The notes beneath the pieces were generated by a model. That model was not told the origin of the DNA. It saw only the letters and a program-made list of their open reading frames with translations, and did not search any database. A stretch of DNA of 62,476 nucleotides. It comes from an uncultured Hyphomicrobiales bacterium. GTDB lineage: Bacteria; Pseudomonadota; Alphaproteobacteria; Rhizobiales; Devosiaceae. Position 1 is the stretch's first letter, and each line of letters starts with the position of its first letter. This document shows, one piece after another, positions 29,703-37,264 of the stretch. Location of the stretch: contig CAIMLX010000249.1 in assembly GCA_903842455.1 (NCBI GenBank), positions 1 to 62,476 on the forward strand. The letters run 5' to 3'. A program made the translations under genes and the position numbers.

Positions 29703-30479
29703 TTGTTGCCGCCGGGCCCTACGATCCGCCACGATTCTCCCACCGAGGCACTCGTTCCCGCGATGCTGGCCGAACTAGCTGTCTATGCCCAAAGCTACGG
29801 GCGCACGCCCCGGGCCTTCCGGCCACACCTGCGGGCGGCGGCCCGGCACTGGGCCCGTGGCGTTCGCCAGACCCGGGCCTGGGCCCCGCACCTCGCCAAT
29901 GCGCGCGGCCTGCTGGACACCACTATCGACGATTTGCCCGTGCGGCGCACGGTGGTGGTGCTCGGCTCGGGCGCGCTGTTCGACCTGCCGATCGAATCGC
30001 TCGCCCGGACCTTCGCGCGCGTCATCCTCGTCGATCGCATCCACCTCTCGAGCATCGACCGGCGCATCGGACGCTACGCCAACGTCACGCTCGACTGGCG
30101 CGACCTGTCGGCGGCAGGCGATCCCGAGGCGCTGGACTTTCTTGGCGGGCTCGACGGCCTCGACTGGGTGATCTCCGCCAACGTGGTGAGCGAGATGGCT
30201 GCAGCGCAGCCCGCGCTGGCGCGCCAGGTGGTCGATAGCCACCTCGGTGCCCTCCTCGCCCTCCCCTGCCCCGTGACGCTGATCACCGACCTCGACTACC
30301 GGGTGCTGAATCGCCACGGCGTCATCCTCGACAGCGGCGACCTGCTGCACGGCCACCCCATGCCCCGCTCCGGCCTCCGCTGGAAATGGGAGGTCGCCCC
30401 GTTCCGCGAGGAGTCCCGCGACACCCGTTGCGTGCACTATGTCGCCGCCTGGCCCGACTGGCGCATGGCGCAGCTATGA
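29703..30479 (+). CDS. Protein with Rossmann-like fold, possibly a methyltransferase relative
   Basis: The product is 258 residues from a TTG at 29703; an internal ATG at 29763 could be the true start. The middle holds 'TVVVLGSGALFDLPIESLAR', then 'RVILVDRIHLSS', a glycine-rich nucleotide-binding turn followed by an acidic strand end, as in SAM-dependent methyltransferases. 'LDWVISANVVSEMA' follows where such enzymes contact SAM or substrate. The C-terminus is beta-rich and ends 'AWPDWRMAQL'. I cannot assign a substrate. It lies just upstream of tRNA-Arg in the same direction. Confidence 0.75.
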   Translation: MLPPGPTIRHDSPTEALVPAMLAELAVYAQSYGRTPRAFRPHLRAAARHWARGVRQTRAWAPHLANARGLLDTTIDDLPVRRTVVVLGSGALFDLPIESLARTFARVILVDRIHLSSIDRRIGRYANVTLDWRDLSAAGDPEALDFLGGLDGLDWVISANVVSEMAAAQPALARQVVDSHLGALLALPCPVTLITDLDYRVLNRHGVILDSGDLLHGHPMPRSGLRWKWEVAPFREESRDTRCVHYVAAWPDWRMAQL

Positions 30480-30533
30480 GCCGCAAAGGGTTTAATTGTC
30501 CGCGTTGTTTTGCTATGGCGATTGCCGCAAGGC

Positions 30534-30610
30534 GGCCCCGTAGCTCAGTCGGATAGAGCGCAGGATTCCTAATCCTGAGGCCACGCGTTCGAATCGCGTC
30601 GGGGTCACCA
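30534..30610 (+). tRNA. tRNA-Arg(CCT)
   Basis: This is a 77-nt cloverleaf. The acceptor GGCCCCG pairs with CGGGGTC. The D-arm is TAGCTCAGTCGGATAGAGCG. The anticodon stem CAGGA/TCCTG encloses loop TTCCTAA with anticodon CCT. The T-arm is GCG-TTCGAAT-CGC, and the genome encodes ACCA at the end. Its last 38 bases are repeated at 46698-46736, so it served as an integration site. Confidence 0.97.
30573..30610 (+). repeat. Left attachment-like repeat (3' part of tRNA-Arg)
   Basis: These 38 bases, from TCCTGAGG to the terminal ACCA, are repeated in the same orientation at 46698-46736. Identity stops exactly at the CCA end, as expected for an island that entered at the tRNA 3' end. Confidence 0.85.
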
Positions 30611-30658
30611 GCTATCCGATTGAATTTCCTCCGCCATTGGAACTCGGCTGGATATCCG

Positions 30659-30688
30659 CTGAAACCGGCGAAAGGCCGGGTGTTTCAG
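30659..30688 (-). terminator. Hairpin at the end of treZ
   Basis: CTGAAAC and GTTTCAG arms with inner CCGGC/GCCGG-type pairing form a stem overlapping the treZ stop and facing the tRNA. There is no T-run, so termination is possible but unproven. Confidence 0.4.
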
Positions 30689-32520
30689 GACAGGTTTTCA
30701 ACTGCCTGGAAAAACAGGGCGCTCTCGGCGGGCAATATCCACACCTCGTCGAGGTCGACAGGTACCCGGCCAGCGCCGTTGAAGTCGGGGTGTTCGCTCG
30801 ACCAGCGGGCGACCCAGTGGTGTCCATCGGGCGGGGCGAGCAGCGGCTCGGGCAAGACATCCATGACGATATCGCGGCCCCAGTTGGCCAGCAGTAATCG
30901 ATCGTGTTCCGGCTGCTCCATCGAGTACCGCAGCGCCAGCGCAGCCTCCGCGAGCACCGCGCCATCGATGCGGGCGCCGCTCCTCTGCGAAAGCGCCAGA
31001 TGGCTGCGACGCAAAGCAATCAGTTCGCGGTGCAGAGCAACGACCCCGACATTGCTGTCGGCCTGCGTCCAGTCCAGCTTCGAGCGCTGAAAGGTGTCCG
31101 GATCGCAGGGGTCAGCAAGGCGCGCGGCCATTGCTGGATCCCGAACCGACTGGAACTGGCTCAGCATCTCCAGTCGTCCCGCCGCCACCTGCTTTGCAGC
31201 CGCTCCCTCACGGTCGAGGAAGTAAAGGAATGGGGTGACGGCGCCAAATTCCTCTCCCTGAAACAGACACGGTGTCTGCGGCCCGAGCAGCAGCAGGGTC
31301 GTAAAGGCCCGGATACGGGCTGGCGACGACAGGCTGCCCAACCGCGATCCATTGGCCGAATTGGCGATCTGATCGTGGTTTTCGAGAAAGTGCAGGAAGT
31401 GCCGTGGTGCGGTTAGCAGGTTGGGCGTTCCGTAGGGCCGGTTCCGCATGTTGGAGCGTTGACCCTGGTAGAGAAAGCCATGCTTGAGAGCTGACACCAG
31501 TTCCTGCGGGCTGCCCCGATAGTCGCGGTAGTAGAAGTCGCTATGCCCGGTCAGGCACACATGTGCGGCATGATGAAAATCATCATTGTACATGGCGTCG
31601 ATGCCGCAGCCGCCTCGCTCCGGCGGCTCGACCATTCGCCGCTCCTGCGGCTGGTTCTCGACGACCATGTAGATCTGCCGCGCACCCGCAGCCTTCCGTA
31701 CCGCCCGGGTGATCTCCGCCAGGATATGCTCGCTACTGGAATCGACGAGTTCCTGGACGGCGTCGATACGCAGGCCATCCAGATGGAACTCTTCGATCCA
31801 GTAGACCGCGTTCTGCACGAAGAAGTCTCTGACCGCACGCGACCGAGGGCCGTCGAAATTGAAGGCACGCCCCCACTCGCTGTGGCGATCGGCAAAGAAG
31901 TGCTCGCTGTAGGCACTGTAGTAGTCGCCGTAACCCGCGTGGTTGTAGACGACATCCAGGATGACGCCGATGCCAAGCTTGTGCGCCTGGTCGATGAAGG
32001 CGCGCATGTCGTCCGGCGTCCCGTAGGGTGCGAAAGGCGAAAAAGGCAAGGTCGTGTCGTAACCCCACCCGAAAGCCCCACCAAAGGAGCCGACGGGCAT
32101 GACCTGCAGCACCGTGACGCCCAGGTCGCGCAACCAGGCCAGCCGCGCGGCGGCCGCCAGCCAGGTACCTTCAGCGGTAAAGGTGCCGACATGCATTTCG
32201 TAGAGAACTTCGTCGCAGCCCTCCACCCCGTTCCAGGCGTTGTCGGTCCAGCCGAATGTGTTTGAAACGACCACCGAGGCGCCATCCGCGTCCTGCCGGC
32301 GCGACGCCAGATCGGGCAATCTGCCGCCATCGTCGAGATGGAACCAGTAGCGTGAACCGGCTGCGACCCCAGCGACGTCGACGCTGAACTCGCCGTCCCC
32401 GTTGCCGGCCATTTCAAACGAGCCCCGGCTGTCGACTTCGACCGTGGCGCGGGACTTTTCAGGTGCCCACAAGGAAAATCTGACCCCACCGGAATCTGGA
32501 ATGGCGCCCATGAGGATCAA
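30685..32520 (-). CDS. treZ: Malto-oligosyltrehalose trehalohydrolase
   Basis: TreZ releases trehalose from maltooligosyl-trehalose made by TreY. The 611-residue product starts at a TTG (32520) seven bases after GAAGGA; an ATG at 32511 is an alternative. An N-terminal CBM48-type beta domain (about 5-90) is followed by the GH13 barrel, with nucleophile Asp253 in 'GLRIDAV', acid Glu289 in 'VVENQ', and 'LENHDQIA' with His382-Asp383. 'GWGYDTTLPFSPFAPYG' is typical of TreZ rather than branching enzyme. TreY is absent from the window, so the substrate must come from elsewhere. Confidence 0.9.
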   Translation of the reverse strand: MILMGAIPDSGGVRFSLWAPEKSRATVEVDSRGSFEMAGNGDGEFSVDVAGVAAGSRYWFHLDDGGRLPDLASRRQDADGASVVVSNTFGWTDNAWNGVEGCDEVLYEMHVGTFTAEGTWLAAAARLAWLRDLGVTVLQVMPVGSFGGAFGWGYDTTLPFSPFAPYGTPDDMRAFIDQAHKLGIGVILDVVYNHAGYGDYYSAYSEHFFADRHSEWGRAFNFDGPRSRAVRDFFVQNAVYWIEEFHLDGLRIDAVQELVDSSSEHILAEITRAVRKAAGARQIYMVVENQPQERRMVEPPERGGCGIDAMYNDDFHHAAHVCLTGHSDFYYRDYRGSPQELVSALKHGFLYQGQRSNMRNRPYGTPNLLTAPRHFLHFLENHDQIANSANGSRLGSLSSPARIRAFTTLLLLGPQTPCLFQGEEFGAVTPFLYFLDREGAAAKQVAAGRLEMLSQFQSVRDPAMAARLADPCDPDTFQRSKLDWTQADSNVGVVALHRELIALRRSHLALSQRSGARIDGAVLAEAALALRYSMEQPEHDRLLLANWGRDIVMDVLPEPLLAPPDGHHWVARWSSEHPDFNGAGRVPVDLDEVWILPAESALFFQAVENLS

Positions 32521-32659
32521 CTGTCGTTCCTTCGAAAACTCTCCCTCAGGGGAGGATTGAAGCTATGTGCCCGACCGACGTTACGAGATACGCCGCGCTT
32601 GAGCCGGGTCCCGTGTCGGTAACGGAAATCCACATGGTGGAAGGCGGAGCGGTGAATCG

Positions 32660-33520
32660 TCAGATGCGGCTTTCAGGGACAGCCCCGTAACGCGCCGCCT
32701 GCCCGGCGAGCGCTGGCTCTACCTCATCGGTCACCACCGAGAAGTCGACCAGGGTGCTTGGCCCGAATTGCGTCGAAAGCGCTACATCGGTCGCGTCCCG
32801 GCCAATCCCCATGAGCACCCGTCCGATCCGCGGCGTGTTGTGCCGCGCGTCCGCCGTGTACCAGTGTCCGCCCAGGTAAACCTCCAGCCAGGCTGAAAAG
32901 TCCATCGGCGCTGGAGCCGCTGGAACGCCGATGTCGCCGAGATAGCCGGTGCAATAGCGGGCGGGAATGTTCATGCACCGGCAGAACGTAACAGCAAGAT
33001 GCGTGAAGTCGCGGCATACACCTACCCGTTCCCGATACGCCCCGAACGCGGTTCGCGTTCGGTTCGCGAGGGCATAGTCGAACCTGATATGGTGATGAAC
33101 GAAGTCGAGGATGGCTTGCACACGCGGCCAGCCGGGCTGCGTTGTCCCGAAGAGCTGCCACGCCTCATTCGACAGCAGGTCGGTCTCGCAGTATCGCGAC
33201 CCCAGCAGGTACAGCAGCGTGTCGTCGGGCAGGTCCTTGATGTCATGCTGCAGGGCGTCATGCGGTACATGGTCGGGCAAGCCCGAATCATAGACTTCGA
33301 ACGCGGTCGAAATGGACAGCCGCCCCGCCGGCGCCGTGAGGCGGGTGCAGACATTGCCGAAGCTGTCGACATAGTCCCAGCTGTCGACCGGCGGGGAGAA
33401 CGTCAGCACTTCGGGCGTCAACAGATCCATACGCCGAGACGGGTGCAGTTTGAGCGCCAGCATCGTCGGCGTCGGCTTGGGACATTCGTAGGCTATCGTG
33501 TAGCCGAGCTTGATCTGCAC
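32660..33520 (-). CDS. Transglutaminase-like protease-fold protein
   Basis: The GTG at 33520 follows AGGAGG by six bases and gives 286 residues beginning 'MQIKLGYTIAYECP'. An N-terminal beta domain (about 1-120) precedes the transglutaminase core: catalytic Cys in 'GVCRDFTHLAVTFCR', then the His and Asp expected in 'GHWYTADARHN'. Bacterial members often sit beside peptide-ligase-type genes and act as proteases or amidases in the cytoplasm; no such partner is here. It follows treZ in the same direction with 139 bases between. Confidence 0.88.
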   Translation of the reverse strand: MQIKLGYTIAYECPKPTPTMLALKLHPSRRMDLLTPEVLTFSPPVDSWDYVDSFGNVCTRLTAPAGRLSISTAFEVYDSGLPDHVPHDALQHDIKDLPDDTLLYLLGSRYCETDLLSNEAWQLFGTTQPGWPRVQAILDFVHHHIRFDYALANRTRTAFGAYRERVGVCRDFTHLAVTFCRCMNIPARYCTGYLGDIGVPAAPAPMDFSAWLEVYLGGHWYTADARHNTPRIGRVLMGIGRDATDVALSTQFGPSTLVDFSVVTDEVEPALAGQAARYGAVPESRI

Positions 33521-33822
33521 AGACACCCTCCTGACTTTTTCGCACACTGAACCAAGAACGAAGTCATCGTCCGTGTGTCGTGGCTAACAAGCTGCAGGGA
33601 GCCCAATGGTTCAACAACACTAGACCGAGGTCCTGGAGGCCGCCATGCCGGTCGACGTTCAGGCCCACGCTCGAGCCAGCCGTTGGTCGGCTATGCGCTC
33701 CGCATCAGTCGGAGAAGCAGCCAATGGATCCCACCACCACGACAGCGGGAGTACCGCTCTTTAGAGCACCGGCCTGCCCTCACAGTGGTGTAAGCATGGG
33801 CCTTCGATTGGAGGCCTGTGAA
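33521..33822. other. 302-bp gap with no supported gene
   Basis: Reading frames crossing this stretch have poor protein character. It must carry the promoters of the transglutaminase-like gene (leftward) and of the 77-residue gene (rightward). I see no EcfG-type promoter, terminator or RNA here. Confidence 0.5.
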
Positions 33823-34056
33823 ATGGCAGTAATGTATTTTTCTCAAGGCTTTCGGCTCAAGGGCCGGAAGCTGGAACCCGACTCTCCCCAGTCGGCCAAA
33901 TCACCCGAGGCAGCCATTGGCGCCGCTGAGCGGATAGCTCCTTCCCGTGCCGGCGTATGGGCCTACTCCGCCGCCATCGATGTCGAAACCGATAGCTACG
34001 ACGAGCCGGTGGTGCTGTTCAGATCCGGCACCCTGCCACCCGGTCTTGGGGAGTAG
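33823..34056 (+). CDS. Small soluble protein of unknown function, 77 aa
   Basis: The ATG at 33823 follows GGAGG and gives 77 residues; longer upstream extensions look non-coding. The sequence 'MYFSQGFRLKGRKLEPDSP' begins a compact domain with 'AAERIAPSRAGVWAYSAAID' and ends 'YDEPVVLFRSGTLPPGLGE'. This pattern recurs in small Hyphomicrobiales proteins of unknown role. There is no signal peptide or membrane segment. It sits in the island between the transglutaminase gene and a cluster of other very small genes. Confidence 0.7.
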   Translation: MAVMYFSQGFRLKGRKLEPDSPQSAKSPEAAIGAAERIAPSRAGVWAYSAAIDVETDSYDEPVVLFRSGTLPPGLGE

Positions 34057-34142
34057 CAAAGCCCGGATACCCACTTGCGATCCTGCTGACCTCACCTCTG
34101 GATCGGCATCGGGTCTCGATTTGACCAAGCCGGGCGCGCTCT

Positions 34143-34448
34143 CTACCGCTGGTCCTGGTAGCGAGACTTGGTCTCGCCCACGAGCTTTGCCAGCTCGGAA
34201 AACGGTTGGAGTTGGTCGTCACCACTCCCGTTATTGGCAAGCTGCAACAGTCGTGCGGCGAACGCCACCGCGTCCCGGTTTGCCGGGCTCATGGCCTCGA
34301 CGTTGTAGTCCCCGACGGCAGTTTGTTCGGCTTGGCTCAAAGCTCGGCCGACCTCTTCCCGAGTGACCAGCCCCTTGGAGACCAATAGCTCGGTCAGCGA
34401 TGCGATGACGAGGTACAGACCCTCGAGTTGCAGATTCGCGGTGTTCAT
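34143..34448 (-). CDS. Small hypothetical protein, 101 aa
   Basis: A good AGGAGA site precedes the ATG at 34448. The 101-residue product is mostly helical: 'LYLVIASLTELLVSKGLVTREEVGRALSQAEQ' forms a helix-turn-helix-like pair, although I do not claim DNA binding, followed by a second helical part 'NRDAVAFAARLLQLANNG' and a polar end. It has no signal peptide. It is the last gene of a leftward group of small genes with DUF3606. I do not recognise the family. Confidence 0.7.
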   Translation of the reverse strand: MNTANLQLEGLYLVIASLTELLVSKGLVTREEVGRALSQAEQTAVGDYNVEAMSPANRDAVAFAARLLQLANNGSGDDQLQPFSELAKLVGETKSRYQDQR

Positions 34449-34506
34449 CGCAGTCTCCTGAAGTCACGGTGTTGGGTCGTAGCTGGCCGCCTGGGTTCCA
34501 GACTGC

Positions 34507-34809
34507 TCATCCCGGGCTGCCGGGTCGTGGTGGCGGCCGGCGCTTCGGCTTGCCGTCGTGGATCGCGTCGTTCGGACCGATATCGTGTGCCGAAGGTGGA
34601 TTCGCGCCGCCGGGACGCACCTGCTTGTCGTAATGTTCCTCGTTCGAGGGGTGAGGATCGGCGACATCGTTGGCGGCGGTATCGTCGCCGGTCGGCAGTC
34701 CGTCGCGGGACTTTGGCAGTGGTCGCGCTTCGCCGTAGTCTCCCACGAGATGCTGCGGCTGGTTTGCGCCACCCGCCACCTCATCGGGGCGTTTCGCCTT
34801 CCCGGTCAT
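34507..34809 (-). CDS. Small hydrophilic, probably disordered protein, 100 aa
   Basis: The 100-residue product is rich in Pro, Gly, Asp, Asn, Lys and Arg, with no hydrophobic core, so it is likely disordered. Segments such as 'HPSNEEHYDKQVRPGGANPP' and the basic terminus 'KPKRRPPPRPG' resemble small stress-associated proteins of rhizobia. Its ATG overlaps the DUF3606 stop by four bases (ATGA), so both are made from one message. The EcfG-type promoter upstream of the pair suggests expression under general stress. The function is unknown. Confidence 0.65.
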   Translation of the reverse strand: MTGKAKRPDEVAGGANQPQHLVGDYGEARPLPKSRDGLPTGDDTAANDVADPHPSNEEHYDKQVRPGGANPPSAHDIGPNDAIHDGKPKRRPPPRPGSPG

Positions 34810-34985
34810 TTCGCGGCGTCCAGCTTGGCTTCGACCTTCTTGCGCGAGTTGCCGACCTGCTTGACGGCGTCCTTCACGGCCGACCTCGACGTGTCCGTCT
34901 TCTCGGCCTCATAGCGGACCTCATGATCCTGCCCGCCTGCCACCTTGGCCCGGTCCTGGGCCCGCCCTGGGTTGGAATTTGCCAT
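34806..34985 (-). CDS. DUF3606-type small protein, 59 aa
   Basis: The reading frame of 59 residues runs from the ATG at 34985, with GGAGGA just upstream, to a TGA at 34806. The sequence begins 'MANSNPGRAQDRAKVAGGQ' and continues 'HEVRYEAEKTDTSRSAVKD', matching the pattern of DUF3606 proteins ('QDR..V....YEVRYW..K' then a Val-Gly-x-Ser segment and a charged helix). These are small, basic and stress-induced in many alphaproteobacteria. An EcfG-type promoter lies 60 bases upstream. The stop overlaps the next gene by four bases. Confidence 0.82.
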   Translation of the reverse strand: MANSNPGRAQDRAKVAGGQDHEVRYEAEKTDTSRSAVKDAVKQVGNSRKKVEAKLDAAK

Positions 34986-35045
34986 TGTCAGTCCTCCTCG
35001 GGTTTTCGGCGCTCATCGTTCGACGCCGCCACATCGCAGATGAGC

Positions 35046-35070
35046 AACAAATGTCGAAAGGGGCAGTTCC
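35046..35070 (-). promoter_or_regulatory. EcfG-type (general stress) promoter for the DUF3606 operon
   Basis: On the minus strand GGAAC (35070-35066), 16 bases and TGTT (35049-35046) match the EcfG consensus GGAAC-N16/17-(C/T)GTT. The 5' untranslated region would be about 50 bases to the ATG at 34985. Confidence 0.65.
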
Positions 35071-35090
35071 ATCGGGGTTTCCACAACCGC

Positions 35091-35115
35091 GGAACCAACC
35101 GCTTGATGGCTTGTT
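35091..35115 (+). promoter_or_regulatory. EcfG-type promoter facing the 63-aa gene
   Basis: GGAAC (35091-35095), 16 bases and TGTT (35112-35115) lie on the plus strand, back to back with the promoter at 35046-35070. Transcription would start near 35122 and run into the gene at 35282. Confidence 0.6.
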
Positions 35116-35281
35116 TTCCCAGTGACCCTGCGTCACCTCTGCGGTCGTGACGTAGTCAAATGGCCATCGAACGGCCCGTTGGGAAACCGGCGGGCCGTAT
35201 CCGTGTCAGTTCGAATCCCGGCGGCGGGCTGCAACGAAAGATAACCTTCCGAAAGCGGCCGAAGCGGTCTAGCTCTCGTGC

Positions 35282-35473
35282 ATGGCCAAGTTTGATTTTC
35301 CTGTCATCGAGACCGACTTCCACCCGTTCAGACGGTGGCTGAAGGCGCGCGACCCGATGGCAGTTCTCACCTGTGAACCGGCGGACGGTGAACTCTGGAT
35401 GGTCACGGTAACGACCTCCAAGGCCTACCTTGCGCGTCCCTCGGAGCGCCGCTGGCGAGCCGGACGGACCTGA
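35282..35473 (+). CDS. Small hypothetical protein, 63 aa
   Basis: The 63-residue product ('MAKFDFPVIETDFHPFRRWL' to 'RPSERRWRAGRT') is soluble and basic at the C-terminus, with no recognised domain. The ribosome binding site is weak. Support comes mainly from the EcfG-type promoter 170 bases upstream in the right direction and from the absence of any competing gene. It could be a chance reading frame. Confidence 0.4.
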   Translation: MAKFDFPVIETDFHPFRRWLKARDPMAVLTCEPADGELWMVTVTTSKAYLARPSERRWRAGRT

Positions 35474-35512
35474 CCGTCTATCGTCGCAGGGGGCGCCGGG
35501 TCCCCCGCGTAC

Positions 35513-35890
35513 CTATGGGTGAAGCTGCAGCCGTTTCATCCTCGCGCCAAACTTGCCGGTATCGCCGGTAGGGCTGTCGACCAATTGCACGTTCGAGGGG
35601 CGTTCGCGGCAGGTGGCGCAGCGCAGAAATGGCACAATCTCGCGAAGCGTGATTCGCCAGCCTATTCGGGCCGCGAGCAGGCGCAGCGGCACCTGTTTTT
35701 CTCCGCAGGGGCAATTCACCGCCAGCCACCAGTTGGACATCTCGAAAATCGGCGTCGCCCATGGCACCCGCTCCGGGAACCCCTCGAGGCCGCCATCCGC
35801 AGGCGGGAGCGGAAACGCCGTCTCATCGGGATTGACCTGTCGAACCGCCATGGCTGTACGCACCCAACCGGGTGTTTTCCGATGCTTCAT
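35513..35890 (-). CDS. Small protein with a CxC/CxxC putative zinc-binding region, unknown
   Basis: The ATG at 35890 follows GGGAG and gives 125 residues; a longer version from 35980 lacks a good site. The C-terminal half holds 'NCPCGEKQVPL' and 'FLRCATCRERPSNVQLVD', four cysteines suited to one zinc ion. The 'RP-x-x-VQLVD' ending is a recurring feature of small Hyphomicrobiales proteins that I cannot name. It lies between the small-protein cluster and the SRAP gene and points left. Confidence 0.65.
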   Translation of the reverse strand: MKHRKTPGWVRTAMAVRQVNPDETAFPLPPADGGLEGFPERVPWATPIFEMSNWWLAVNCPCGEKQVPLRLLAARIGWRITLREIVPFLRCATCRERPSNVQLVDSPTGDTGKFGARMKRLQLHP

Positions 35891-36019
35891 TTGCGCTCCC
35901 TCGCTGGTGCGGGCAGGCAGCCGGTCGAGGACTCGGCACGCTGGCCCGCTGCAAATTACGAGAGAACGAAGCAGGAACACAAGCCGCGAGGGGTTGTGGC
36001 TCGGAGAGCCCGCGACACA

Positions 36020-36739
36020 CTAATTGCTGAACAGGGGCGGTTGCATCGGCAGCCTCAGGGGATCCCCACCTTCAGGCTCTCCATCAAGCACCGGCAACCA
36101 TTTGAGCGGCTGCTGCGCCACCACCTGGAGCGACCCGTCCGGCAGCGGTCGTTGCAGGGCCTTGGCCTCGCTCCACGGCGCGCGCAACCAGATGTCCCAC
36201 TCTTCCTCGGTGTTCAGCACCACTGGCATGGCCTTTGGGTGGATCGGCTTCACCTCGGCGTTGGGACTGGTGGTGAAGAAGGCGAAGACGTCGTGATCCA
36301 TCGGTCCTTCGTCCTTTCGGCGCACCCCATGCCAGGGCGTCCAGAGGCCAGCGAAGAACGAAACAGGCGCGTCCTCATCCAGCGCGAACCAGGCCCAGCC
36401 GGTTTTCCCGTCCGCCAGCTTCGTCGGCTCCGAGAAGCGGTTCCACGGCACGAGGCAGCGGTGCTCCGGCCCGAGATAGCCTTTCCAGTCCTCGAACCAC
36501 GGGTGCCGGACGTTCGTTGTGCCCTTGTTCGGCTTGTCGCTGGCGGGGTCCTTCAACGACGGCAGACCCCAGCGCGCCAGCTTCATCACCCGCCGGTCGT
36601 CGGCGAGCGTGCAGATCGGGGCGGTGTAGTCGGGATAGACCCCGTACAGTGGCGGTATGTTGCGAACAGCTCGATCCCAAACGGCGCGCAAGGCCCGCAT
36701 CGCCTCTTCGTTGGTGGTCATGCTGTAGAGGTTGCACAC
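36020..36739 (-). CDS. SRAP domain protein (YedK/HMCES-like abasic-site protein)
   Basis: SRAP proteins crosslink covalently to abasic sites in single-stranded DNA through Cys2 and so protect replication forks. I start at a GTG at 36739 so that Cys is residue 2 ('(M)[12 protein letters not shown]') once the initiator Met is removed, which the mechanism requires; upstream extensions would bury it. The product is 239 residues, near the family length. The catalytic-pocket residues are seen as Asn3, the Glu in '[12 protein letters not shown]' and the His in 'HPKAMPVVL'. Location beside ligD and ku makes a joint DNA-damage role likely. Confidence 0.92.
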   Translation of the reverse strand: MCNLYSMTTNEEAMRALRAVWDRAVRNIPPLYGVYPDYTAPICTLADDRRVMKLARWGLPSLKDPASDKPNKGTTNVRHPWFEDWKGYLGPEHRCLVPWNRFSEPTKLADGKTGWAWFALDEDAPVSFFAGLWTPWHGVRRKDEGPMDHDVFAFFTTSPNAEVKPIHPKAMPVVLNTEEEWDIWLRAPWSEAKALQRPLPDGSLQVVAQQPLKWLPVLDGEPEGGDPLRLPMQPPLFSN

Positions 36740-36990
36740 GGAAATTCTCCCCGCTTTCGGACAATTGGACCTCAAGCCGGGGTGGCGCGCAACTGGACAC
36801 GGGGTTGCCTTCGCTCGACCTGCAACACTTTCGGTCTGGCCCAGGTCGGTGAGCCCTCGCAGGCGTTGCGCGCTTTGTTCGGAGCGGTCGCGAGCATCGA
36901 CGGAACAAAGTCGAGGAAATACCTGCGGGCTTAACCTTTGAAATATCCCGCCTCCCCGTGCCGTGCGCAGATCGCGCAGAGGAGACGCTA

Positions 36991-37224
36991 ATGTCCGACA
37001 CAATAGGAATAGTGGATGGCTGGGAGGTCCGAAGTCGCGAGGACGGCGGCTTCGGCGTTTACGATGGTCACGGCCTGGTTTCTGGCCCGCATTGGTCGAA
37101 GACCGAGGCGATCGGCGCCGCGCTGAAGCTGCCACGGTCCATCTCGGTGGCGGCCTATCTGCGCGATCGGCCCTGCAAGGCCGCGTCGAGCTCCGCCCAG
37201 CCCGACAGCCGCATCGCGGAATAA
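36991..37224 (+). CDS. Small hypothetical protein, 77 aa
   Basis: The ATG at 36991 follows GAGGAGA and gives 77 residues, '[20 protein letters not shown]' and so on. The middle '[28 protein letters not shown]' looks like a small beta-alpha domain in which a short repeat domain meets a helix. It has no membrane or signal sequence. It is transcribed toward ligD and away from the SRAP gene. I do not recognise a family; similar proteins seem confined to alphaproteobacteria. Confidence 0.65.
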   Translation: MSDTIGIVDGWEVRSREDGGFGVYDGHGLVSGPHWSKTEAIGAALKLPRSISVAAYLRDRPCKAASSSAQPDSRIAE

Positions 37225-37264
37225 TCCGTAAACGAGGCAAGGAGCGACGATTCGTGATGGACCC

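Noticed and set aside
33580-33822. A longer start for the 77-aa protein at 33823
   Set aside because: The extension is Pro/Arg/Thr-rich and unlike the compact domain that follows; GGAGG sits before the ATG at 33823.
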